From Utricularia gibba (taxonomy: Eukaryota; Streptophyta; Magnoliopsida; Lamiales; Lentibulariaceae), in the NCBI GenBank assembly GCA_002189035.1, contig NEEC01000072.1, forward strand, positions 18,501 to 82,500: a stretch of DNA of 64,000 bases. The letters run 5' to 3'. This document shows, piece by piece, positions 10,390 to 22,580 of the stretch; position 1 is the stretch's first letter, and each line of letters starts with the position of its first letter. The notes beneath the pieces are model-generated. The model did not search any database, was not told where the DNA came from, and worked only from the letters and a program-made list of their open reading frames with translations. The position numbers were made by a program, and so were the translations under genes.

Positions 10390-13300
10390 CATGACATCCT
10401 AACTACATCAAATGCGTTACGATTTTCGTCGAGTGCGACCCGATTGGGCTTAGTAGCCAGACCGAATCTCGGGCCGGACAAAGCTCCCAACGACAGCACC
10501 CGCCTTTAAATGGCAAGCTGTTGCTTGAAAAACCATGTGGGCAGCCGCCGACAACCCAACGTTAATAAATGCATCACTTCTTTTGCCGGGCTACAGCTGA
10601 CTATGGGCTCAAGCCCGACCCGAATCCGGCCCGATCTCGGTGACCCACAAAAGCGCCTTGTCAAGTGTAAAGCATGCTGTTGAAAAAACCATTTGGGGTG
10701 GTCATGAGATCCTAACTTCAATAAAGGTATCACGATTTTCGTCGAATGGGAACAGATTGTGCTGTGAAGTCAGACCAAACCTTGGGTCCTCACAAAGTTC
10801 CCAACAACAGCACCCGCCAAAAAACGACAACTTTTCCTTCAAAAAGCATGTAGGCAGCAACCGAAAACCCAACGTTAATAAATGCATCACTTCTTTGGCC
10901 GGGCTACAAATGACTATGGGCTAGAGCGCGACTCGACCATTTGCTCGATACTGGAGCCCGCCTAGAGCGCCTCCTCAAATATAAATCAGGTTGTTGAGAA
11001 AACCATTTGGGGTTCTCATGACATCCTAACTAAAGCGAATGCATACGATTTCGTCGAGTACGACCCGATTGGGCTTAGTAGCCAGACCGAATCTCGGGCC
11101 CTGACAAAGCTCCCAACTACAGCACCCACCTTAAAACGGCAAGCTGTTGCTTGAAAAACCATTTAGGCAGCCGCCGAAAACCCAACGTTGATAAATGCAT
11201 CACTTATTTTCCGGGCCACAACTGACTATGGGCCTGAGCCCGACCCGACCTCTGGCCCAATCCCGAAACCCCGAGAGCGCCTTCTCAAATATATAGCAGA
11301 GTGTTGAGAAAACCCATTGGGGTTCTCATGACATCCTAACTACATCAAATGCGTTACGATTTTCGTCGAGTGCGACCCGATTGGGCTTAGTAGCCAGACC
11401 GAATCTCGGGCCGGACAAAGCTCCCAACGACAGCACCCGCCTTTAAATGGCAAGCTGTTGCTTGAAAAACCATGTGGGCAGCCGCCGACAACCCAACGTT
11501 AATAAATGCATCACTTCTTTTGCCGGGCTACAGCTGACTATGGGCTCAAGCCCGACCCGAATCCGGCCCGATCTCGGTGACCCACAAAAGCGCCTTGTCA
11601 AGTGTAAAGCATGCTGTTGAAAAAACCATTTGGGGTGGTCATGAGATCCTAACTTCAATAAAGGTATCACGATTTTCGTCGAATGGGAACAGATTGTGCT
11701 GTGAAGTCAGACCAAACCTTGGGTCCTCACAAAGTTCCCAACAACAGCACCCGCCAAAAAACGACAACTTTTCCTTCAAAAAGCATGTAGGCAGCCACCG
11801 AAAACCCAACGTTAATAAATGCATCACTTCTTTGGCCGGGCTACAAATGACTATGGGCTAGAGCGCGACTCGACCATTTGCTCGATACTGGAGCCCGCCT
11901 AGAGCGCCTCCTCAAATATAAATCAGGTTGTTGAGAAAACCATTTGGGGTTCTCATGACATCCTAACTAAAGCGAATGCATACGATTTCGTCGAGTACGA
12001 CCCGATTGGGCTTAGTAGCCAGACCGAATCTCGGGCCCTGACAAAGCTCCCAACTACAGCACCCACCTTAAAACGGCAAGCTGTTGCTTGAAAAACCATT
12101 TAGGCAGCCGCTGAATACCCAACGTTGATAAATGCATCACTTATTTTCCGGGCCACAACTGACTATGGGCCTGAGCCCGACCCGACCTCTGGCCCAATCC
12201 TGAAACCCCCCAAGAGCGCTTTCTGAAATATAAAGTAGAGTGTTGAGAAAACCCATTGGGGTTCTCATGACATCCTAACTACAGCAAATGCGTTACGTTT
12301 TTCGTCGAGTGCGACCCGATTGGGCTTAGTAGCCAGACCGAATCTCGGGCCGGACAAAGCTCCCAACGACAGCACCCGCCTTTAAATGGCAAGCTGTTGC
12401 TTGAAAAACCATGTGGGCAGCCGCCGACAACCCAACGTTAATAAATGCATCACTTTTTTGGCCAGGCTACAAATGACTATGGGCCAGAGCGCGACTCGAC
12501 CATTTGCTCGATACTGGTGCCCGCCTAGAGCGCCTCCTCAAATATAAATCAGGTTGTTGAGAATACCATTTGGGGTGCTCATGACATCCTAACTTCAGCA
12601 AATGCATCACGATTTTCATCGAGTAGCACCCGATTGGGCTCAGGAGCCAGACCGAACCTTGGGCCCTAACAAAGCTGCCAACGACAGCACTCGCCTTAAA
12701 ACGGCAAGCTATTGCTTGAAAAACCATTTAGGCAGCCGCCGAAAACCCATCGTTGATAAATGCATCACTTATTTTCCGGGCTACAACTGACTATGGGCCT
12801 GAGCCCGACCCGACCTCTGGCCCAATCCCGAAACCCTCCGAGAGCGCCTTCTCAAATATATAGCAGAGTGTTGAGAAAACCCATTGGGGTTCTCATGACA
12901 TCCTAACTACATCAAATGCGTTACGATTTTCGTCGAGTGCGACCCGATTGGGCTTAGTAGCCAGACCGAATCTCGGGCCGGACAAAGCTCCCAACGACAG
13001 CACCCGCCTTTAAATGGCAAGCTGTTGCTTGAAAAACCATGTGGGCAGCCGCCGACAACCCAACGTTAATAAATGCATCACTTCTTTTGCCGGGCTACAG
13101 CTGACTATGGGCTCAAGCCCGACCCGAATCCGGCCCGATCTCGGTGACCCACAAAAGCGCCTTGTCAAGTGTAAAGCATGCTGTTGAAAAAACCATTTGG
13201 GGTGGTCATGAGATCCTAACTTCAATAAAGGTATCACGATTTTCGTCGAATGGGAACAGATTGTGCTGTGAAGTCAGACCAAACCTTGGGTCCTCACAAA

Positions 13301-13828
13301 GTTCCCAACAACAGCACCCGCCAAAAAACGACAACTTTTCCTTCAAAAAGCATGTAGGCAGCCACCGAAAACCCAACGTTAATAAATGCATCACTTCTTT
13401 GGCCGGGCTACAAATGACTATGGGCCAGAGCGCGACTCGACCATTTGCTCGATACTGGAGCCGCCTAGAGCGCCTCCTCAAATATAAATCAGGTTGTTGA
13501 GAAAACCATTTGGGGTTCTCATGACATCCTAACTAAAGCGAATGCATACGATTTCGTCGAGTACGACCCGATTGGGCTTAGTAGCCAGACCGAATCTCGG
13601 GCCCTGACAAAGCTCCCAACTACAGCACCCACCTTAAAACGGCAAGCTGTTGCTTGAAAAACCATTTAGGCAGCCGCTGAAACCCAACGTTGATAAATGC
13701 ATCACTTATTTCCGGGCCACAACTGACTATGGGCCTGAGCCCGACCCGACCTCTGGCCCAATCCTGAAACCCCCAAGAGCGCCTTCTCAAATATAAAGTA
13801 GAGTGTTGAGAAAACCCATTGGGGTTCT
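10390..13828 (+). repeat. Shortened HOR, copy C (11 dimers, ~3,439 bp)
   Basis: Block starts at 10,390, 11,327 and 12,894 give 3+5+3 dimers. Compared with copies A and B, the last block lacks three dimers (A3'B4, A1B1, A2B1). It shares the cagcaaccg, gggctagagcg and gcgttacgttttt variants with copies B and E. Confidence 0.8.
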
Positions 13829-16800
13829 CATGACATCCTAACTACAGCAAATGCGTTACGATTTTCGTCGAGTGCGACCCGATTGGGCTTAGTAGCCAGA
13901 CCGAATCTCGGGCCGGACAAAGCTCCCAACGACAGCACCCGCCTTTAAATGGCAAGCTGTTGCTTGAAAAACCATGTGGGCAGCCGCCGACAACCCAACG
14001 TTAATAAATGCATCACTTCTTTTGCCGGGCTACAGCTGACTATGGGCTCAAGCCCGACCCGAATCCGGCCCGATCTCGGTGACCCACAAAAGCGCCTTGT
14101 CAAGTGTAAAGCATGCTGTTGAAAAAACCATTTGGGGTGGTCATGAGATCCTAACTTCAATAAAGGTATCACGATTTTCGTCGAATGGGAACAGATTGTG
14201 CTGTGAAGTCAGACCAAACCTTGGGTCCTCACAAAGTTCCCAACAACAGCACCCGCCAAAAAACGACAACTTTTCCTTCAAAAAGCATGTAGGCAGCCAC
14301 CGAAAACCCAACGTTAATAAATGCATCACTTCTTTGGCCGGGCTACAAATGACTATGGGCCAGAGCGCGACTCGACCATTTGCTCGATACTGGAGCCGCC
14401 TAGAGCGCCTCCTCAAATATAAATCAGGTTGTTGAGAAAACCATTTGGGGTTCTCATGACATCCTAACTAAAGCGAATGCATACGATTTCGTCGAGTACG
14501 ACCCGATTGGGCTTAGTAGCCAGACCGAATCTCGGGCCCTGACAAAGCTCCCAACTACAGCACCCACCTTAAAACGGCAAGCTGTTGCTTGAAAAACCAT
14601 TTAGGCAGCCGCTGAAACCCAACGTTGATAAATGCATCACTTATTTTCCGGGCCACAACTGACTATGGGCCTGAGCCCGACCCGACCTCTGGCCCAATCC
14701 TGAAACCCCCAAGAGCGCCTTCTGAAATATAAAGTAGAGTGTTGAGAAAACCCATTGGGGTTCTCATGACATCCTAACTACAAAATGCGTTACGATTTTC
14801 GTCGAGTGCGACCCGATTGGGCTTAGTAGCCAGACCGAATCTCGGGCCGGACAAAGCTCCCAACGACAGCACCCGCCTTTAAATGGCAAGCTGTTGCTTG
14901 AAAAACCATGTGGGCAGCCGCCGACAACCCAACGTTAATAAATGCATCACTTTTTTGGCCAGGCTACAAATGACTATGGGCCAGAGCGCGACTCGACCAT
15001 TTGCTCGATACTGGTGCCCGCCTAGAGCGCCTCCTCAAATATAAATCAGGTTGTTGAGAAAACCATTTGGGGTGCTCATGACATCCTAACTTCAGCAAAT
15101 GCATCACGATTTTCATCGAGTAGCACCCGATTGGGCTCAGGAGCCAGACCGAACCTTGGGCCCTAACAAAGCTGCCAACGACAGCACTCGCCTTAAAACG
15201 GCAAGCTATTGCTTGAAAAACCATTTAGGCAGCCGCCGAAAACCCATCGTTGATAAATGCATCACTTATTTTCCGGGCTACAACTGACTATGGCCTGAGC
15301 CCGACCCGACCTCTGGCCCAATCCCGAAACCCTCCGAGAGCGCCTTCTCAAATATATAGCAGAGTGTTGAGAAAACCCATTGGGGTTCTCATGACATCCT
15401 AACTACATCAAATGCGTTACGATTTTCGTCGAGTGCGACCCGATTGGGCTTAGTAGCCAGACCGAATCTCGGGCCGGACAAAGCTCCCAACGACAGCACC
15501 CGCCTTTAAATGGCAAGCTGTTGCTTGAAAAACCATGTGGGCAGCCGCCGACAACCCAACGTTAATAAATGCATCACTTCTTTTGCCGGGCTACAGCTGA
15601 CTATGGGCTCAAGCCCGACCCGAATCCGGCCCGATCTCGGTGACCCACAAAAGCGCCTTGTCAAGTGTAAAGCATGCTGTTGAAAAACCATTTGGGGTGG
15701 TCATGAGATCCTAACTTCAATAAAGGTATCACGATTTTCGTCGAATGGGAACAGATTGTGCTGTGAAGTCAGACCAAACCTTGGGTCCTCACAAAGTTCC
15801 CAACAACAGCACCCGCCAAAAAACGACAACTTTTCCTTCAAAAAGCATGTAGGCAGCCACCGAAAACCCAACGTTAATAAATGCATCACTTCTTTGGCCG
15901 GGCTACAAATGACTATGGGCCAGAGCGCGACTCGACCATTTGCTCGATACTGGAGCCCGCCTAGAGCGCCTCCTCAAATATAAATCAGGTTGTTGAGAAA
16001 ACCATTTGGGGTTCTCATGACATCCTAACTAAAGCAATGCATACGATTTCGTCGAGTACGACCCGATTGGGCTTAGTAGCCAGACCGAATCTCGGGCCCT
16101 GACAAAGCTCCAACTACAGCACCCACCTTAAAACGGCAAGCTGTTGCTTGAAAAACCATTTAGGCAGCCGCCGAAAACCCAACGTTGATAAATGCATCAC
16201 TTATTTTCCGGGCTACAACTGACTATGGGCCTGAGCCCGACCCGACCTCTGGCCCAATCCCGAAACCCTCCGAGAGCGCCTTCTCAAATATATAGCAGAG
16301 TGTTGAGAAAACCCATTGGGGTTCTCATGACATCCTAACTACATCAAATGCGTTACGATTTTCGTCGAGTGCGACCCGATTGGGCTTAGTAGCCAGACCG
16401 AATCTCGGGCCGGACAAAGCTCCCAACGACAGCACCCGCCTTTAAATGGCAAGCTGTTGCTTGAAAAACCATGTGGGCAGCCGCCGACAACCCAACGTTA
16501 ATAAATGCATCACTTCTTTTGCCGGGCTACAGCTGACTATGGGCTCAAGCCCGACCCGAATCCGGCCCGATCTCGGTGACCCACAAAAGCGCCTTGTCAA
16601 GTGTAAAGCATGCTGTTGAAAAAACCATTTGGGGTGGTCATGAGATCCTAACTTCAATAAAGGTATCACGATTTTCGTCGAATGGGAACAGATTGTGCTG
16701 TGAAGTCAGACCAAACCTTGGGTCCTCACAAAGTTCCCAACAACAGCACCCGCCAAAAAACGACAACTTTTCCTTCAAAAAGCATGTAGGCAGCCACCGA

Positions 16801-18202
16801 AAACCCAACGTTAATAAATGCATCACTTCTTTGGCCGGGCTACAAATGACTATGGGCCAGAGCGCGACTCGACCATTTGCTCGATACTGGAGCCCGCCTA
16901 GAGCGCCTCCTCAAATATAAATCAGGTTGTTGAGAAAACCATTTGGGGTTCTCATGACATCCTAACTAAAGCGAATGCATACGATTTCGTCGAGTACGAC
17001 CCGATTGGGCTTAGTAGCCAGACCGAATCTCGGGCCCTGACAAAGCTCCCAACTACAGCACCCACCTTAAAACGGCAAGCTGTTGCTTGAAAAACCATTT
17101 AGGCAGCCGCTGAAACCCAACGTTGATAAATGCATCACTTATTTTCCGGGCCACAACTGACTATGGGCCTGAGCCCGACCCGACCTCTGGCCCAATCCTG
17201 AAACCCCCCAAGAGCGCCTTCTGAAATATAAAGTAGAGTGTTGAGAAAACCCATTGGGGTTCTCATGACATCCTAACTACAGCAAATGCGTTACGATTTT
17301 CGTCGAGTGCGACCCGATTGGGCTTAGTAGCCAGACCGAATCTCGGGCCGGACAAAGCTCCCAACGACAGCACCCGCCTTTAAATGGCAAGCTGTTGCTT
17401 GAAAAACCATGTGGGCAGCCGCCGACAACCCAACGTTAATAAATGCATCACTTTTTTGGCCAGGCTACAAATGACTATGGGCCAGAGCGCGACTCGACCA
17501 TTTGCTCGATACTGGTGCCCGCCTAGAGCGCCTCCTCAAATAAAATCAGGTTGTTGAGAAACCATTTGGGGTGCTCATGACATCCTAACTTCAGCAAATG
17601 CATCACGATTTTCATCGAGTAGCACCCGATTGGGCTCAGGAGCCAGACCGAACCTTGGGCCCTAACAAAGCTGCCAACGACAGCACTCGCCTTAAAACGG
17701 CAAGCTATTGCTTGAAAAACCATTTAGGCAGCCGCCGAAAACCCATCGTTGATAAATGCATCACTTATTTTCCGGGCTACAACTGACTATTGGCCTGAGC
17801 CCGACCCGACCTCTGGCCCAATCCCGAAACCCTCCGAGAGCGCCTTCTCAAATATATAGCAGAGTGTTGAGAAAACCCATTGGGGTTCTCATGACATCCT
17901 AACTAAAGCAAATGCATTACGATTTCGTCGAGTACGACCCGATTGGGCTTAGTAGCCAGACCGAATCTCGGGCCCTGACAAAGCTCCCAACTACAGCACC
18001 CACCTTAAAACGGCAAGCTGTTGCTTGAAAAACCATTTAGGCAGCCGCCGAAAACCCATCGTTGATAAATGCATCACTTATTTTCCGGGCTACAACTGAC
18101 TATTGGCCTGAGCCCGACCCGACCTCTGGCCCAATCCCGAAACCCTCCGAGGGCGCCTTCTCAAATATATAGCAGAGTGTTGAGAAAACCCATTGGGGTT
18201 CT
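13829..18202 (+). repeat. Permuted 14-dimer HOR, copy D (~4,374 bp)
   Basis: Block starts at 13,829, 15,390 and 16,326 give 5+3+6 dimers: the same total as copy A with the first two blocks swapped in order. The opening A3 has the acagc subtype that elsewhere precedes the B4 hybrid, yet here it is followed by an intact B2. It lacks the cagcaaccg and gggctagagcg variants seen in its neighbours. Confidence 0.75.
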
Positions 18203-21200
18203 CATGACATCCTAACTACATCAAATGCGTTACGATTTTCGTCGAGTGCGACCCGATTGGGCTTAGTAGCCAGACCGAATCTCGGGCCGGACAAAGCTCC
18301 CAACGACAGCACCCGCCTTTAAATGGCAAGCTGTTGCTTGAAAAACCATGTGGGCAGCCGCCGACAACCCAACGTTAATAAATGCATCACTTCTTTTGCC
18401 GGGCTACAGCTGACTATGGGCTCAAGCCCGACCCGAATCCGGCCCGATCTCGGTGACCCACAAAAGCGCCTTGTCAAGTGTAAAGCATGCTGTTGAAAAA
18501 ACCATTTGGGGTGGTCATGAGATCCTAACTTCAATAAAGGTATCACGATTTTCGTCGAATGGGAACAGATTGTGCTGTGAAGTCAGACCAAACCTTGGGT
18601 CCTCACAAAGTTCCCAACAACAGCACCCGCCAAAAAACGACAACTTTTCCTTCAAAAAGCATGTAGGCAGCAACCGAAAACCCAACGTTAATAAATGCAT
18701 CACTTCTTTGGCCGGGCTACAAATGACTATGGGCTAGAGCGCGACTCGACCATTTGCTCGATACTGGAGCCCGCCTAGAGCGCCTCCTCAAATATAAATC
18801 AGGTTGTTGAGAAAACCATTTGGGGTTCTCATGACATCCTAACTAAAGCGAATGCATACGATTTCGTCGAGTACGACCCGATTGGGCTTAGTAGCCAGAC
18901 CGAATCTCGGGCCCTGACAAAGCTCCCAACTACAGCACCCACCTTAAAACGGCAAGCTGTTGCTTGAAAAACCATTTAGGCAGCCGCCGAAAACCCAACG
19001 TTGATAAATGCATCACTTATTTTCCGGGCCACAACTGACTATGGGCCTGAGCCCGACCCGACCTCTGGCCCAATCCCGAAACCCTCCGAGGGCGCCTTCT
19101 CAAATATATAGCAGAGTGTTGAGAAAACCCATTGGGGTTCTCATGACATCCTAACTACATCAAATGCGTTACGATTTTCGTCGAGTGCGACCCGATTGGG
19201 CTTAGTAGCCAGACCGAATCTCGGGCCGGACAAAGCTCCCAACGACAGCACCCGCCTTTAAATGGCAAGCTGTTGCTTGAAAAACCATGTGGGCAGCCGC
19301 CGACAACCCAACGTTAATAAATGCATCACTTCTTTTGCCGGGCTACAGCTGACTATGGGCTCAAGCCCGACCCGAATCCGGCCCGATCTCGGTGACCCAC
19401 AAAAGCGCCTTGTCAAGTGTAAAGCATGCTGTTGAAAAAACCATTTGGGGTGGTCATGAGATCCTAACTTCAATAAAGGTATCACGATTTTCGTCGAATG
19501 GGAACAGATTGTGCTGTGAAGTCAGACCAAACCTTGGGTCCTCACAAAGTTCCCAACAACAGCACCCGCCAAAAAACGACAACTTTTCCTTCAAAAAGCA
19601 TGTAGGCAGCCACCGAAAACCCAACGTTAATAAATGCATCACTTCTTTGGCCGGGCTACAAATGACTATGGGCTAGAGCGCGACTCGACCATTTGCTCGA
19701 TACTGGAGCCCGCCTAGAGCGCCTCCTCAAATATAAATCAGGTTGTTGAGAAAACCATTTGGGGTTCTCATGACATCCTAACTAAAGCGAATGCATACGA
19801 TTTCGTCGAGTACGACCCGATTGGGCTTAGTAGCCAGACCGAATCTCGGGCCCTGACAAAGCTCCCAACTACAGCACCCACCTTAAAACGGCAAGCTGTT
19901 GCTTGAAAAACCATTTAGGCAGCCGCTGAATACCCAACGTTGATAAATGCATCACTTATTTTCCGGGCCACAACTGACTATGGGCCTGAGCCCGACCCGA
20001 CCTCTGGCCCAATCCTGAAACCCCCCAAGAGCGCTTTCTGAAATATAAAGTAGAGTGTTGAGAAAACCCATTGGGGTTCTCATGACATCCTAACTACAGC
20101 AAATGCGTTACGTTTTTCGTCGAGTGCGACCCGATTGGGCTTAGTAGCCAGACCGAATCTCGGGCCGGACAAAGCTCCCAACGACAGCACCCGCCTTTAA
20201 ATGGCAAGCTGTTGCTTGAAAAACCATGTGGGCAGCCGCCGACAACCCAACGTTAATAAATGCATCACTTTTTTGGCCAGGCTACAAATGACTATGGGCC
20301 AGAGCGCGACTCGACCATTTGCTCGATACTGGTGCCCGCTAGAGCGCCTCCTCAAATATAAATCAGGTTGTTGAGAATACCATTTGGGGTGCTCATGACA
20401 TCCTAACTTCAGCAAATGCATCACGATTTTCATCGAGTAGCACCCGATTGGGCTCAGGAGCCAGACCGAACCTTGGGCCCTAACAAAGCTGCCAACGACA
20501 GCACTCGCCTTAAAACGGCAAGCTATTGCTTGAAAAACCATTTAGGCAGCCGCCGAAAACCCATCGTTGATAAATGCATCACTTATTTTCCGGGCTACAA
20601 CTGACTATGGGCCTGAGCCCGACCCGACCTCTGGCCCAATCCCGAAACCCTCCGAGAGCGCCTTCTCAAATATATAGCAGAGTGTTGAGAAAACCCATTG
20701 GGGTTCTCATGACATCCTAACTACATCAAATGCGTTACGATTTTCGTCGAGTGCGACCCGATTGGGCTTAGTAGCCAGACCGAATCTCGGGCCGGACAAA
20801 GCTCCCAACGACAGCACCCGCCTTTAAATGGCAAGCTGTTGCTTGAAAAACCATGTGGGCAGCCGCCGACAACCCAACGTTAATAAATGCATCACTTCTT
20901 TTGCCGGGCTACAGCTGACTATGGGCTCAAGCCCGACCCGAATCCGGCCCGATCTCGGTGACCCACAAAAGCGCCTTGTCAAGTGTAAAGCATGCTGTTG
21001 AAAAAACCATTTGGGGTGGTCATGAGATCCTAACTTCAATAAAGGTATCACGATTTTCGTCGAATGGGAACAGATTGTGCTGTGAAGTCAGACCAAACCT
21101 TGGGTCCTCACAAAGTTCCCAACAACAGCACCCGCCAAAAAACGACAACTTTTCCTTCAAAAAGCATGTAGGCAGCCACCGAAAACCCAACGTTAATAAA

Positions 21201-22580
21201 TGCATCACTTCTTTGGCCGGGCTACAAATGACTATGGGCCAGAGCGCGACTCGACCATTTGCTCGATACTGGAGCCGCCTAGAGCGCCTCCTCAAATATA
21301 AATCAGGTTGTTGAGAAAACCATTTGGGGTTCTCATGACATCCTAACTAAAGCGAATGCATACGATTTCGTCGAGTACGACCCGATTGGGCTTAGTAGCC
21401 AGACCGAATCTCGGGCCCTGACAAAGCTCCCAACTACAGCACCCACCTTAAAACGGCAAGCTGTTGCTTGAAAAACCATTTAGGCAGCCGCTGAATACCC
21501 AACGTTGATAAATGCATCACTTATTTCCGGGCCACAACTGACTATGGGCCTGAGCCCGACCCGACCTCTGGCCCAATCCTGAAACCCCCCAAGAGCGCCT
21601 TCTGAAATATAAAGTAGAGTGTTGAGAAAACCCATTGGGGTTCTCATGACATCCTAACTACAGCAAATGCGTTACGATTTTCGTCGAGTGCGACCCGATT
21701 GGGCTTAGTAGCCAGACCGAATCTCGGGCCGGACAAAGCTCCCAACGACAGCACCCGCCTTTAAATGGCAAGCTGTTGCTTGAAAAACCATGTGGGCAGC
21801 CGCCGACAACCCAACGTTAATAAATGCATCACTTTTTTTGGCCAGGCTACAAATGACTATGGGCCAGAGCGCGACTCGACCATTTGCTCGATACTGGTGC
21901 CCGCCTAGAGCGCCTCCTCAAATACAAATCAGGTTGTTGAGAAACCATTTGGGGTGCTCATGACATCCTAACTTCAGCAAATGCATCACGATTTTCATCG
22001 AGTAGCACCCGATTGGGCTCAGGAGCCAGACCGAACCTTGGGCCCTAACAAAGCTGCCAACGACAGCACTCGCCTTAAAACGGCAAGCTATTGCTTGAAA
22101 AACCATTTAGGCAGCCGCCGAAAACCCATCGTTGATAAATGCATCACTTATTTTCCGGGCTACAACTGACTATGGCCTGAGCCCGACCCGACCTCTGGCC
22201 CAATCCCGAAACCCTCCGAGAGCGCCTTCTCAAATATAGCAGAGTGTTGAGAAAACCATTGGGGTTCTCATGACATCCTAACTAAAGCAAATGCATTACG
22301 ATTTCGTCGAGTACGACCCGATTGGGTTTAGTAGCCAGACCGAATCTCGGGCCCTGACAAAGCTCCCAACTACAGCACCCACCTTAAAACGGCAAGCTGT
22401 TGCTTGAAAAACCATTTAGGCAGCCGCCGAAAACCCATCGTTGATAAATGCATCACTTATTTTCCGGGCTACAACTGACTATTGGCCTGAGCCCGACCCG
22501 ACCTCTGGCCCAATCCCGAAACCCTCCGAGGGCGCCTTCTCAAATATATAGCAGAGTGTTGAGAAAACCCATTGGGTTCT
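18203..22580 (+). repeat. 14-dimer higher-order repeat, copy E (~4,378 bp)
   Basis: Block starts at 18,203, 19,142 and 20,708 restore the 3+5+6 syntax. It carries cagcaaccg near 18,668 and gggctagagcg near 18,735 and 19,674, so it is closest to copy C, 7,813 bp upstream, rather than to adjacent copy D. Confidence 0.85.
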
